Positions 12,268-23,700 of a stretch of DNA of 64,000 nt are shown here, in pieces. The notes beneath the pieces were generated by a model that made no database searches, was not told where the DNA came from, and saw only the letters and a list, made by a program, of their open reading frames with translations. Each line of letters begins with the position of its first letter. The stretch's first letter is position 1. The stretch is from Pyricularia pennisetigena (taxonomy: Eukaryota; Ascomycota; Sordariomycetes; Magnaporthales; Pyriculariaceae), in the NCBI RefSeq assembly GCF_004337985.1, contig NC_043744.1:2082408-2146407 (forward strand). The letters are read 5' to 3'. The position numbers and the translations under genes were made by a program.

Positions 12268-14400
12268 GCTGAAGTCAAGGTAGGCAAAGAGAACGCGTGT
12301 GCGGTGATTGCGACCGCAGTGCCAGCGAAAGACAGTCGGGTACGAAGAGCCCTGGGATAGTTGTGCAGGAAGTGAGAGAAGTATGAACGAGAGGATTGGG
12401 TGAAGCTGTATGAACTCGTCCTTTTCGTTAGCAATTCCCTGCACTTCAAGCTGCGAGAGAAGAAACCTTGGGATTCCTGAGCGTCTTATAGCACCAAGGC
12501 AAAGGTCTTGGCCACTGGGCTTGACATCAACCCTAATGCATCGTTTTCCGAAATGAGCGTCACAAAAATAGAATTTGAACGCAACATGTATGGGGGCTGT
12601 GATGTCAACATCATCTCTCTGCATCTCCAACAGTTGTGGAAGAAGTCTCCTGCCTTTCCTCTTGCAAAGAAGCGACATGGTACCGCCCAAGTAGATGTTC
12701 CCCCACGAGTAGTGAAGCTGTTGGGTTAAAATGTACAATCAAGACGTTTCGAGCATGAAAACACGGATCCAAGGGTTTGGAGTGTTTGTTGCAGATTAAT
12801 CTGAGAGCAAGCTGATCTGTGTCAAGCATGACGGAAGCCGAAAAGGTAAAATGGGGATTTGCAAATTTTAGGAGTCGAGGGAAATATGCTGGGAACCAGA
12901 TCAAGAACTCTTACCACCAAAATTGAACCAAAACCTTCACCGAACTGGCAGACAGTCGTAGCCGAGAGCCAAACGATCAGTGTACAGAGTATTATCGGCG
13001 AGATGCCGTTCCAAAGACCAAGAGAGGAAGAAAAGAAGAAGAAGAAGAAGAAGAAGAAGAGAAGATGAACTGGAATGCCAAAGCAACCAGCGAAGAATAT
13101 AAGCACAAGTTGCTAACCAGCCCTTGGAAAAGATGGAAAAGCAGTTGTCGACAATGCTGGTGGTGTCTTCAGAGATGAAGAGAATGACCGCGTCCACAAA
13201 AAGGACCAACCGGTTCTAGTAGAATTAACTGACTAGAGCTGGTGGCCGTAAGGCAGGAGCATCTCACGGCTGTCCGGCCACTCTGTTCCGGTGCACCCAC
13301 CTCGACGCCGATGGTCTACTTTACCTGCCTCAGGTTTCTTGGGTAGTGAGTTTCGGCCGTTGCAATTATTCAGAGCTAAGGTCAGGGTGTATCAAGGGTG
13401 CCTTAAGGGGTAGATAAGGTAGGTGCAAATATGGACTACGCTGGAAGTGACGTGCGAGAAAACAACACGAGCACGAGTTCCAAGGCCAGGAGGAAGGTGG
13501 GGGCATAATTTTTTGATGAGCCTAAGGACTGACTTCAAGAATCTTAGCCATTGTAGGTCGGCAGCAAGGCGTTTGTCAGGATGGAACGGCCGGCAGAGAT
13601 TGCTTGTGAGATCGTTTGGGGCAGGTACTGTCCAGTCACAAGTGCCTTTTCTTGCCCAAACAGCTTCTCAACATTTTAGCGACAAACCTTGACGTACTGT
13701 TTAACCGAATAAAAAAAAGCCTTGGTAGCCTGAGATCTTGGACTTGTGATTGCACGATTGTAGGCAGCATGAGGGCAGGTCGCAGGAGATCCAGACTGCC
13801 GCTATAGCAACATAAAACTGTACTTGCATACCTGATGAGTGCGGTAATTGAAATTCGCCAAGACGAACATGTCGTCTAATCGTTACGGTCTTGGTTGAAA
13901 TCGACGATCGAATTTCATGAATACTGTGAAATGCCTATGGTAGGTACGTACCTAGGCAGCGAACAAACAAAACATCGTCGTAACCATTACTGTAGTGCCT
14001 AATTTCTGGCAGTGGAGTTAAGGAACATCGACAGCAAGCCTTTGACCACCTGCTACAGCGAGAATATCACGTGGTGCTTCTACCGGCAAGTATCATTTTA
14101 GGCCGGAATTAGTTTTAGCGACCATATCAGTTAGTTAATATTGACATTGGCTGCAATTGTGAAACAAATACATCATGCGATGCCAAAATTCCATTGATAT
14201 TGAACATGTCGAAAAGTACACCAATAACTAATGAGCTGTTGAAGAAGCTCCAGGTCTTAGATATGACCAACCGGTTCAACCCAAATTGGAGCCCAAAGGA
14301 TTCATAGCTGGTGCTCTCGTCCCACCATATGTTCATCAATCACCCTCTTGTTTAGTCTCAGTGCCTATCCCCGCTACGACCCAAAGAACGCTCTCTAGAT
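12268..14400. other. Divergent intergenic region
   Basis: About 2.1 kb lies between the divergent 966-residue protein gene and the ankyrin gene. The part to about 12738 is an uninterrupted minus-strand frame joined to the downstream gene and is probably leader. An AAG/GAA trinucleotide repeat sits at about 13032-13058. ACCTAGG/GGTAGG-type motifs occur near 13400 and 13940. No other gene is supported. Confidence 0.45.
13032..13058. repeat. AAG trinucleotide microsatellite
   Basis: An uninterrupted AAG/GAA run of about nine units lies in non-coding DNA. It is likely length-polymorphic. Confidence 0.8.
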
Positions 14401-15912
14401 ATGTTCAAATTACTGGATCTCCCTCTGGAACTTGTCCACGCGGTTTTGGTCGCCGTAGCCAGGTCTCGCAGTGTCTCTCGTACACTGCACATCAGGCTCG
14501 TCTCTCGTTTCTTCGCATCAGCCATGACCGATGCTTTATTTGCTTCTGGCAAACTCGGCCTTGACGGACCTGATTCCTGCCTTTTCGGCACCCACATCGA
14601 CGAGGCTCCGGGATTGGAATTATGGTCTCGCTACATGATCTATATTGGTTTCTCGCGCAATCGGCCGGATCTATGGAAGCTGAAAACCCTCCATCGGGTC
14701 GTCGAGGCCATCGTGCACCATCCTAAATCACGGTTCGCGCAGACTCGGCAAGGGAAAGAATTCATGAAACCCAAGAGCCAAGTTAGAGACTGCTTCACTC
14801 TGCTCTGTCGCCTGCCATCCAACACCCGTCAGCGTGGACTCTTTAGCAACTATAAAGATGCTAACGGCTGGAACAAACCAGGTGTCTTGATGAGCCCTAA
14901 GGCCGATTTTCGCTCCAGCCTGATCGCCGGCGCGGCCCATTTAGACGAATTGGATGTTGTACAAGATCTGGTAGAAAGCCTCGACTGTGACTTGCACGAT
15001 GCCACTGCGACTGCCATATCCGACGCCGCCTCCACAGGCAACCTAAGCATCGTGTTGTTCCTCCTATCGGGTAAAAATGGCCCCGAAAGCTACGCCAGGG
15101 ATATGAAGCTGGTCATTCTGGGAGCTGCCTGGGGTAACCAGCCCGAAATCATCAAGTGGGCTCTGTCTCAACTACCACGGCCGGTCTCGCCGCTGGAAGA
15201 AAGGCACCACTTCAACCGGATGCACCGTATTCTTCTAGACGCAATGAGCCTAACCACTTGTCTTGAGTGCTTCCGACGCTGTTACGAATACCAGCCTATC
15301 GTGCACGTTAGCCCCGGATGTTGCCACCCCCTTTCGAGAGGCAACAACATCATGGCCAAGGCGGCGGGGCGTGGCGATCTCGACATGTGTGCTTACATGA
15401 TGGCCTCATGTCGTCGCAGTCCCAATGGCCTGATCAAAGGCGAAAAAGATCCCCAGGTATTCCAAAAGTATTTTCGATCACCTTTGCGGCACGCTGCCCA
15501 AGCAGGGAGGAGCGACGTCGTAGAATTCCTCCTCTACTCTGGTGCCGATTCTGTCCAGCCAAGCAGGTTATTCATCTCCGGAGATCTGCTTTCCTCGGAA
15601 GAACCCCAGTCTGTCTTCAACGCTGCCGTCCAGGGTGGCTCAGTGCGCTGCCTTGAGTTGATCGTGGAAGCATACAACAAAAAGACGAGCCAGCTCAAAC
15701 CAGGCCTGCTTGCTCAATTCTGGACGGGTGAGCTCAGCGAGGGCTTTATGCTTGCCGTAAGCAGAGAGAACGAAGACCTGGTTCTGTTTTTACTACAAAT
15801 GTGCCACGACCTTGACTTGAAGTCCTGGGATGTTGCCGAAGACGCACTCAGGGAAGCACAAAGTTTGGAACTGGAGTCTATGATTGAGCTTCTTCAGAGC
15901 CCTCTGCTCTAA
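14401..15912 (+). CDS. F-box-like / ankyrin-repeat protein
   Basis: Single exon, 503 residues. The N terminus (LDLPLELVHAVLVAVA, residues 5-20, then LHIRLVSRFFASAM) has the LP-x-E-L pattern and following helix of a degenerate F-box. The rest is helical and holds diverged ankyrin-type units, seen best at LRHAAQAGRSDVVEFLLYSG (about 361-380) and in AAVQGGSVRCLELIVEAY and SDAASTGNLSIVLFLLSG. F-box/ankyrin proteins often present substrates to SCF ubiquitin ligases; that role is inferred. Both domains are weak matches by eye, so plain ankyrin-like protein is the safer minimum. Such intronless genes form large, variable families in fungi. The ATG directly precedes the F-box-like segment. Confidence 0.7.
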   Translation: MFKLLDLPLELVHAVLVAVARSRSVSRTLHIRLVSRFFASAMTDALFASGKLGLDGPDSCLFGTHIDEAPGLELWSRYMIYIGFSRNRPDLWKLKTLHRVVEAIVHHPKSRFAQTRQGKEFMKPKSQVRDCFTLLCRLPSNTRQRGLFSNYKDANGWNKPGVLMSPKADFRSSLIAGAAHLDELDVVQDLVESLDCDLHDATATAISDAASTGNLSIVLFLLSGKNGPESYARDMKLVILGAAWGNQPEIIKWALSQLPRPVSPLEERHHFNRMHRILLDAMSLTTCLECFRRCYEYQPIVHVSPGCCHPLSRGNNIMAKAAGRGDLDMCAYMMASCRRSPNGLIKGEKDPQVFQKYFRSPLRHAAQAGRSDVVEFLLYSGADSVQPSRLFISGDLLSSEEPQSVFNAAVQGGSVRCLELIVEAYNKKTSQLKPGLLAQFWTGELSEGFMLAVSRENEDLVLFLLQMCHDLDLKSWDVAEDALREAQSLELESMIELLQSPLL

Positions 15913-16641
15913 GACTCGGAGCTAAACCATCACTTTTACTGGGGTGCACTTGGGATATGCCGATTCTTGGCAGGACCAATCGGGTCATATGGTGCCAAGA
16001 ATATTAACCATATCCGCAAGGCAAGACTCCGGACAAGCGTTACTCAAAACCCTCTTCCACAAGCGCGTACCTGGCGGCTTCAGGACAAGCAAAGTTACTT
16101 GGCCAGTCAGCCACTTGAGGATGTTTAACCCGACTTGGCTTTTGTTTCTTCATATTACGTGGAAGGTGGGCTTCAGGCTCATCATCTTACCCCCGACAAA
16201 CCCCACACTCACATGTAACTGAGCGATCTCATTGCCATTCTTTGACTTCCCCGCACTCTGTCAACCCCAGATTCGCGTCGTGCCGTATCCAATACTCCGG
16301 AAAACCGCCGAAAGCACTGGACCTTTGCCAAGCCGTGCCCATGACGCTACCAAATACCGTCCTTCCCCTTTTGAGTGGATCACGGTTGTTACTGCGCGGG
16401 GACAATGTGGCTTTCCATCATCTGCTCATGAATAAATCGGGTTGAAAACTCCACCAAACGCCTTGCTGGTATCGAGTTTTTCCACCAAGGACGCGACAGG
16501 GGATGTTAGCCGTAGTTGACCCGGCTCCGAGCTGTTCGGCAGTTGCGCGAGGAGCTCATGGCTGATATAGTATGATGTTTTTGTCGCTGTCACTTACATC
16601 ACCTTGCGTGTTAATAGAAGTACCTGGCTTGGCCAGCGAGA
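15913..16641. other. Intergenic, upstream of the esterase gene
   Basis: About 0.7 kb lies between two genes on the same strand. No convincing coding sequence is present. Its distal end forms the promoter of the esterase, with a TATA box starting at 16642. Confidence 0.5.
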
Positions 16642-16648
16642 TATAAAA
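16642..16648 (+). promoter_or_regulatory. TATA box of the esterase gene
   Basis: TATAAAA lies 103 bases before the ATG at 16751. Because it lies downstream of the alternative in-frame ATG at 16604, it argues that translation starts at 16751. Confidence 0.6.
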
Positions 16649-16750
16649 GACCGCGCAGGTCTCTCAAAGCGTAGATGGGTTGACTGCGGTCCAGAACTGT
16701 CCTACCAGCTTCATATACTTCTTCTGTGGCTCTTACGTGCCCGCACTGCA

Positions 16751-18097
16751 ATGCTCTCCATTTCTTTCTTGGCGCTGGCCCTGGGTGTTTTCGCCCAGAA
16801 AGTCTTGGGTGGCGTCTCGGTCCGTAAGACGGGCACTGCGCCTACCGGCTGCGAAGTCGACTTTACATTAGTCAACGAGACAGCGTCGCGTGTCATCGTT
16901 GCCGGCGGCATCTTTCCCTTTACAGACCAATGGCACACCGGCTGGCAGTATTCCGGCGGATGGAGCCCCAAGGAATACCAGCGTGGTGACTTTATCCTAC
17001 CGCAAACCGCTGGTGGTCTTGGAGGTGCCGACTGGCCATATGTCATGGAGAGCGATGGCCAAGGCAGCTGGCACCTGACGGTACCGATGCCGTCTGGGAC
17101 GTACAATTACGCATTCTTGGTCGACTGCGAAGTCCCGGCGAACTGTTCTTTCGCAAGCGGCAAGTGGGTGATCGACCCCGAGAACCCGCCTTTTGTAAAC
17201 GTCCCAGGTGACCAGACCGCCTCGTCCTTTCAGGTACCCTTCGATGCCGAGTTCCAGGGCACCCCGGCTGGTGGTTCGGACCTGGACTTTGACTACGCCC
17301 TCCCGCGCGCCGAGGCTAGCGAGCGTGGCACAGTGGCGACGGTCAACTACACGTCCCCGGGCTCCGTCTGGCCCGCGCCCGACGTGCATGACTGTGCAGT
17401 GTACACCCCGCCGGGATATGACAGCAAGTCAGACCGTGAATACCCCCTTGTGTACCTCTCGCACGGCGCCGGCGGCAATGGCGATGACTGGCAGAATCTA
17501 GCTCGCATGGGCAACATCATGGACAGCCTGATCGCCGGGGGTTTCATTGAGCCCACCGTCGTAGTCACGCCGAGCTTCTACAACATCGCGCCCGAGTATA
17601 ACTTCACGTATGGCCTGCCCGCGCGAGCGCCCGAGGCCCCCGTGGTGCGTGAGAACTACTTCGCGCACCTCTTCCCCTTCATCGAGGCCAACTACCGCGT
17701 CTCCAAGTCACCCTCGCGCCGCGCCTTTGCGGGCCTTAGCCTCGGCGGCCGCCTCACGTACGAGATGTACATCAACGCCACCGACTACTTTGACTACTTT
17801 GGCATCTTCTCGGGCGCGCAGGGCATGGTGAATGCGTCGCACCTGGCTCCCCGCGCGGCAGAGTTTAGGCGCAAGGGCGTCTTCAACTCGTACGGCCTCT
17901 ACGACTTTACCTTTGACATGGACCGGTCCCTCGAGGTCGCCATGAACGCGAACCGCATCCGCTACGTCAGCCGCATCCAGCCGTGGGGTGGCCACTACTG
18001 GCCGACCTGGATGGACTGCCTGTATCACTTTGGGCGCCAGGCGCTGTGGAAGCCGTTGCCTTTTGATGGACGCACCGGGAGGAGTGTAAAGGATTAG
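16751..18097 (+). CDS. Secreted esterase, CE1/esterase-D-like, with N-terminal E-set domain
   Basis: Single exon, 448 residues from the ATG at 16751. The first about 20 residues (MLSISFLALALGVFAQK) form a signal peptide, so the product should be secreted. Residues about 25-160 resemble the beta-sandwich (E-set/CBM48-like) module that precedes many bacterial and fungal esterases. The rest is an alpha/beta-hydrolase of the putative esterase (esterase D / feruloyl esterase-like) family: YTPPGYD, LVYLSHGAGGNGDDW, and the nucleophile elbow GLSLGG with Ser330. Likely triad partners are Asp385 (GLYDF) and His415 (WGGHYW). It probably cleaves acyl esters on plant polysaccharides or small molecules; the substrate is unknown. 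The frame is open from 16604, but that start lies before the TATA box and would bury the signal peptide. No introns and high GC are seen; old transfer from bacteria is possible but untested. Confidence 0.85.
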   Translation: MLSISFLALALGVFAQKVLGGVSVRKTGTAPTGCEVDFTLVNETASRVIVAGGIFPFTDQWHTGWQYSGGWSPKEYQRGDFILPQTAGGLGGADWPYVMESDGQGSWHLTVPMPSGTYNYAFLVDCEVPANCSFASGKWVIDPENPPFVNVPGDQTASSFQVPFDAEFQGTPAGGSDLDFDYALPRAEASERGTVATVNYTSPGSVWPAPDVHDCAVYTPPGYDSKSDREYPLVYLSHGAGGNGDDWQNLARMGNIMDSLIAGGFIEPTVVVTPSFYNIAPEYNFTYGLPARAPEAPVVRENYFAHLFPFIEANYRVSKSPSRRAFAGLSLGGRLTYEMYINATDYFDYFGIFSGAQGMVNASHLAPRAAEFRRKGVFNSYGLYDFTFDMDRSLEVAMNANRIRYVSRIQPWGGHYWPTWMDCLYHFGRQALWKPLPFDGRTGRSVKD

Positions 18098-18614
18098 GCT
18101 ATTCGCAATGTGAACGGATTGTGATATTGCCTGCCTTGGAGCGGTATAAATTCTTGGGTGAGGGGGTGGGTAGAGTCGTATTTTCCGCCCAGGCTGTGCA
18201 ATTGTGATGACTTGTGGCCAAGTCAAGGGGCGAACCAGCAATATACACGCTTGTATCATGAACCTCACCGTCTCCCGTTCCCACTCACGTCATGCTCGAC
18301 CGGGTTTCAAAATCTCCAGCTGAAAGATGCGGCTCCGAGTGCATGATACCCGTTGAAACTTGTCTCCATTTTTTTCTGCCATATACAACTGAACGTGAAT
18401 TACGGGTTTCGAATATTATATTTGTTATGCGGGAGACAAACGCACACCGGAGTATGATGCAGTATGCGACCCAGAGCAGTGTATTTGGGGCACGAGTGAC
18501 CACTTACTTCATCGACCTTTAGATGGAGGGCTAAGTCAGCTCGAGCCACATCTGGTCCTGCCACCAATCACACTAAACAGCTACACAAACACAGACAAGC
18601 ATCTCAAAAGTAGA
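18098..18614. other. Intergenic, convergent gene ends
   Basis: Probable 3' UTRs of the esterase (+) and the dehydrogenase (-). Nothing else is recognisable. Confidence 0.5.
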
Positions 18615-19698
18615 TCAAGAGGAAGCCTGCGCTGTATTAGCCGGTGCCGTCGCCATCGACGTCGTGGTGGACGCCTTCAAGTTCTCCCTCACCCCGGGGG
18701 CGAAACCCTCCATGATGGCCATCAACTCGTCAAATACCCTCACTCCGGCGGCGCGACCCTCATCGCTCCGGACAAACACGCTCTCGTTGGCGAGCTCGCA
18801 CGAGTCCATGTACTTTCCGTGGGTCTCGCGCCCGGCCGCCGCCGCCGCCACCAGCGTTCTGGCGCCGACCTCGGTCTTGCGGCCCAGGATCAGCAGGCCG
18901 AGGCGCAGTAGGGCGCTGAGCGGGAAGGGGCAGTGGCGGAACAGCTCGGACTGGCACAGGCCCGGGTTTAGCGAGTTGACGACGACGGGGCTGTCCGGGC
19001 CCAGCCTGGCGGCCAGCTCCCTGGCGAGCAGGATGTCGAGCAGCTTGGTCACGTTGTAGCGGTCCTCGTTCATGTCGGCGGCGCTCTTAAAGGCGTCAAA
19101 GATGGGGCCCTGGCGCTTCCTCTCGGCAAAGCTGGCAAAGACGTGCGCGTCCGAGGCCACGACGGCAATGGTCGGCTCGACATTGTGCTGGGCGGCGGTG
19201 CGGCGCATGAGTGGGAGACACAGCACGGCCATGAGGAAGGTGCCGATGACGTTGATGGCGACGCTGCTCTCCCAGCCGCCCTCGCACTCGACAAAGGCGC
19301 CGATGGCGACGCCGGCATTGAGAACGAGCGAGTCGAGCCTCGGCAGCTCGCGCTCGACCCGGGCGCAAAAGTCGCGCACGCTAGACCCGCTCGACATGTC
19401 GACCTGCCACACCTCGACGGCCAGGCGCACGCCCGCCGCGCTGGGCGGCCGGCTGCTGCGCGTCGACACCTCAATGTCGGCCCGCGCCACCTCGCCCTTG
19501 GCCGTGTCGCGGCATGCCAGTATCACCTTGGCCGCACCCAGCCGGGCAAAATACCGCGCCGCCTCCCGGCCCAGCCCGCTGTTGCCGCCTGTCACGATCA
19601 CGGTCTTGCCGGTGAAGTCAGATTTCGGCTCCGGCAGCGTTTTCAGCTGGGTTCTGATGAAGTTGGTCACAAAACTCGGGCCGCTGTGGAGGCGCTGC
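18615..19698 (-). CDS. Short-chain dehydrogenase/reductase, 5' partial
   Basis: The visible part encodes about 360 residues of a classical SDR of the retinol-dehydrogenase-like type: FTGKTVIVTGGNSGLGREAA (cofactor-binding TGxxxGxG), LVLNAGV (NAG motif), the active-site serine region VVASDAH and the catalytic YNVTK (YxxxK), then NPG after the active site. It should be an NAD(P)-dependent oxidoreductase; the substrate is not predictable. No ATG lies in frame before the cofactor motif: the frame opens at a GTG, and going further upstream it meets a stop beyond a good AG acceptor at 19699. The first exon therefore lies in or beyond the N gap at 19747-19998, with the A tract (T on the sense strand) being intron. 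The Ala/Thr/Ser-rich C-terminal tail is ordinary for fungi. Confidence 0.8.
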
Positions 19699-19720
19699 CT
19701 TTGTCAACAACAACAACAAC

Positions 19721-20022
19721 AAAAAAAAAAAAAAAAAAAAAAAAAANNNNNNNNNNNNNNNNNNNNNNNNNNNNNNNNNNNNNNNNNNNNNNNNNNNNNN
19801 NNNNNNNNNNNNNNNNNNNNNNNNNNNNNNNNNNNNNNNNNNNNNNNNNNNNNNNNNNNNNNNNNNNNNNNNNNNNNNNNNNNNNNNNNNNNNNNNNNNN
19901 NNNNNNNNNNNNNNNNNNNNNNNNNNNNNNNNNNNNNNNNNNNNNNNNNNNNNNNNNNNNNNNNNNNNNNNNNNNNNNNNNNNNNNNNNNNNNNNNNNAA
20001 AAAAAAAAAAAAAAAAAAAAAA
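19721..20022. other. Assembly gap flanked by A homopolymers
   Basis: N at 19747-19998 is preceded by about 26 A and followed by 24 A. The true tract length and content are unknown. The gap removes the start of the dehydrogenase gene. Confidence 0.95.
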
Positions 20023-20799
20023 GCTGCTATGATATATGGCAAGTGTTACAAAGGGCAGACCAGCGCCAGGTGGAGAGGTGAGGAATTGCGACAGAAAATG
20101 CTATGAGAATTGATGTAATTTAATGATGATCCTTTAACAGACGCCCGGTCGGTTCCGACTGTTTCTAGTCTGATCTGAAACTGTACTTGTGAAGGAGCAC
20201 GTGCTTGTCCCCACAACAGGATTTGGGATCCACCTCTTGAAGCAGCGAAAACGAATGAGACTTCATACGCTACAATGTTAATTAACTGCGTTTCAATCTG
20301 GGATACGGCGACTGAACCAAAGAAGGAACACTATATTTGTGTTTAAAGATACAAAGGTTCAACTCATTAAGTACGGATTTAACATTTAGATTCAATCTGA
20401 CAACCTGCGTGTGCTCAAAATCAAACGAAACGCCCAGTCCCAATGCAAATTCCCCTGCAGCACTGTAGAAAAAAAAAAGAAAAAAGAAAAAGATATTGAA
20501 AGCAAACAAACAAAAAATGCTTCCAAAAATGTATCAAAACCACCCCTTTCCGCACTCAATACTCAGCCAAAAAAAGCAGTAAAAAAAGACTGACATAAAA
20601 ATGACTAAACACCAAAGGATTTTGCCCCCCCTATTAACGCCGGCCCTTCCCAAAAGATATGTCTGGCCTCCATCCTAGTAGTCATAACACTGATCCCAAG
20701 CCTATTATCCGGTCGAAAAGGTATTCATACAAACCGGTGCCGGTTGCGTTGGTGCGTCTGTAAGCGATCTGCCCAGAAGTTGCTGGAATAATCGTCCGT
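20023..20799. other. Intergenic, upstream of the dehydrogenase and downstream of CYK3
   Basis: AT-rich sequence with A-rich runs near 20470-20600. The missing first exon and promoter of the dehydrogenase may lie here or in the gap, but no candidate ATG followed by a convincing donor was found by eye. A box C/D-like pair near 20125 was considered and rejected. Confidence 0.45.
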
Positions 20800-23700
20800 T
20801 CAGCCGTCACAAACCCATTCGGCAAACACGCACCATCTCGCTGTCCTATCTGCCAGGACAAGCCCACGCCAAACACCCTTTTCACTGCACTTTATAATCG
20901 TTTCCCATGTACCGCCGTCACTCACGTCCTCGTCAGACCCGGCAGTCCTGCCGCCGACGCCCACTGCCCCGTTTCTTCGCTCTTCCTTTCTCATGAGCCT
21001 AAGGATTTTGCCGCCTGGCGTCTGGATCGCCAACTTGGCCGGCTTCTTCCCGCTCACCACCCCAGATCCGTTGGTTGATGCCGAACTGGGCATGGATCCT
21101 GCTGCGCTAGAGCTGGTCATGCTCATCGCCGAGCCCGGTCTTGCAAACGGTATTGGCGATGCGCCCCCTGGGTTAGAGGATGGCGTCATCGCGGACCCCG
21201 TCCCCAACGAGCTGGGGTGTTGTCGTATCGCAAACACAAACGTGTTGTTCAGCGCCAGCCGCTGGCACTGGGGCTGCACAACATATATGTCGTGCCTCTG
21301 CGCATGCGGCGTCGGGTGCCGCGTAACAAACTCGTACGGAGGGTTCTCCCCGGTATGCATTATTGGCACCGCAAACGCCACCGGATGCGGTATGTCTTTG
21401 ATGCTGTGCATCAGGCCCCTCTTTCCTGCGTACACCTTGAGAACTCCGGTGCCCTCATCGCCGGGCAACAGCGCCTTGACCGTGTATCGTTTCGCTCCGC
21501 CAACCCAGTCAGCCTGCGCCAGAGCCCGCTTCTTCACCACGTCTCCGGACTCGAAAAAGTCGCCGTCAGCGTCCCTCGAGAAGGCCCGCACCTCAACCTC
21601 AGCGGCCACCTCTACATCCTCTGGCACGGTGAACTTGACATGCACCATCTCGAGATCCTCGATCCGTGTCAACGATGTGTTGTAGTCCACTAGATGCAGA
21701 CCGTTTCGAAAGTATGGCGGAGAGGCGCATGGCAGGTTGAGGAGGATCTCGTGAGCCACAGGCGGGCATATGTGCTGCTGTCCGTGGTGTTCCGGAATAT
21801 GCGTCCAGCAGATCTCGGTGGGTCGTGTCAAAAACCACCAGGGATCTGCAACACCACTGCCTGCGCTGGAGTACAGGCCTCGTTGAGGATTTGAAGGACT
21901 GGCCAGGCAAGCATCTATCATTCGCCACTCATTGTCCACAAGGACTGCGTTCCACCAATGGTTTGACCGTGGCATCAGTCCCATCTCGGGTACCTCGCCA
22001 GGGGATTTGAGGTAGCCACGGACGACCTCGCAGTGTATCCCGACTGCTGCGCACATCTCGTATACTAGCACGGCGTATTCCTCGGCACAGCCACGCTTGC
22101 TTGCTATCGATCGCCTGGTATCGATCTGGCCTTCGAAATCTTCCTCCCAGCAGATCTTCTCGGATACCCAAGTAAAGATGGCCCGCAGCCGCTGCACGTC
22201 GCTACGATATGGCCTACAAACATAGGTTGTCGCCAAGGTTATCGAGGTTGTGGTCGGGGGTAGGCCGCTGATGAAGCGCGAATTCTTGTCCACCTGGCTC
22301 AAGTTGATGGCCGCATAGTCCATTGGTTCCGCCACAGGCATACCGTCTGCGCCCTCGTCCCCATCTATGCTGCCGTAAAGCTCGTCCACGGGATCCAAAG
22401 CTGGGTAGTCCATCATCTGGCAGCGCTCACGTCGCTCGCTTCTTTCGTTGCGGCTCAGCGTGTTCGATCGGTTCACATCTCGACGGATCTGTACCCAGTC
22501 GACGCCTGCTCCAAGGCCCATTTCCCTTGCAGCATCTCCCTTAGCGCCGGGTCCGGCCAGTCCCCCTGCGATCCCCCCAAACCCGTTGGGCGTTGAGCGG
22601 CCTCGTGGCGTATTCATGGACCCTGCACCCGCCGTTGCGATGCTGCCTCGAGTGCTTGCGACTCCAGTCTTGGCGGATTCCAATATTTTCCTGAAAAAGT
22701 TGGACTTTTTTGTCTTGGGTGTCGTCAATCCTCCCAGGCCGCCGATGTTTGCCATTGGGTCGTCGTTGTGATATGCGACTTGTGACTTGGGCCTTGCCAC
22801 CTGGGCATCGGATGCATGGCTGCTGTGGTAAGTCACGCCGGTGAAGGGGGTTTCTGGCCGATCCAACTCCGGCTCGCGCATGCTCATAGCACTTTGAGCT
22901 CTTCGGTGCTGATTTTTTCGTGCCAAGCTTCCCGCACTGGTAGCGCTTATGCCTCCAGCAGACACCCCGCTCATCAAGCTGTGGCTTGTACTTTGTGTCG
23001 TTGTGCTCTGGTTTCCTGAGGATGTGCTGGTCGAATTCGTCTTGGTGGTAAATGTCCGTCCCAGTACTTGTCTGCCGACGTCATACGCCGACTTCCTATG
23101 TCGGAGCTTGGGCTGACTTCCAGCTTGGCTTGAAGACCCATGGATGCTGCCTCCCATAGATGACTTTGGTCGGTCGTAAGCCTGGGACTTGGGCGGAGGT
23201 GGTGGAGCCACCTCGTCGTCAACTCGACTAGAACTCTGGTTGTGCATGCTTCTCAGCCGTGTCTCCATCCTTTCAACATAGTTGCTCAGCTGTGGAAGTC
23301 CAAGTTCGTCCGGGTCATGACCCATATCATGAAGAGTGTTCTCTTGACTGCCTCCCTGTGATGAGCCTCCGCTATAGGTCTCATACCCGGAGTCGGCTCT
23401 CGCGATCCCCATAGAAGTCTGGGGCCGCAACTGTTCCTTTTTGTGGTTGCGTCTTCTCGACTGTTGGTGAACCATATCGAAGGACTCGGGGGACCAGGGG
23501 TCGAAGGGAGTGGGCTCTGGTGATGGATCTTGAGGAGGTAGGCCGAGAGCACCCAGTTGTTCCATAACGCCGTCCATAGCTTCCCGAAGAGGGGAGGGCG
23601 TCATCCCGCCACGTCCCAGACCTGGTGATGGAGGACATGGAGACGGAGCCCTAGGGGTATGGTAACCAGTCGTACGCAGACCATATGGAACATTCGAGCC

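Noticed and set aside
16604..16750. Upstream in-frame ATG of the esterase
   Set aside because: It lies before the TATA box at 16642 and would place about 49 residues before a clear signal peptide.
19668..19670. GTG as the start codon of the dehydrogenase
   Set aside because: Nuclear fungal genes rarely start at GTG, and a good acceptor just upstream points to a missing first exon.
19721..20022. Poly-A tails of a retrotransposon on both sides of the gap
   Set aside because: No reverse-transcriptase coding remnant or target-site duplication is visible, and the left tract fits the polypyrimidine tract of a dehydrogenase intron.
20120..20185. Box C/D snoRNA-like ATGATGA ... CTGA pair
   Set aside because: There is no terminal stem and no convincing guide element; such pairs occur by chance.
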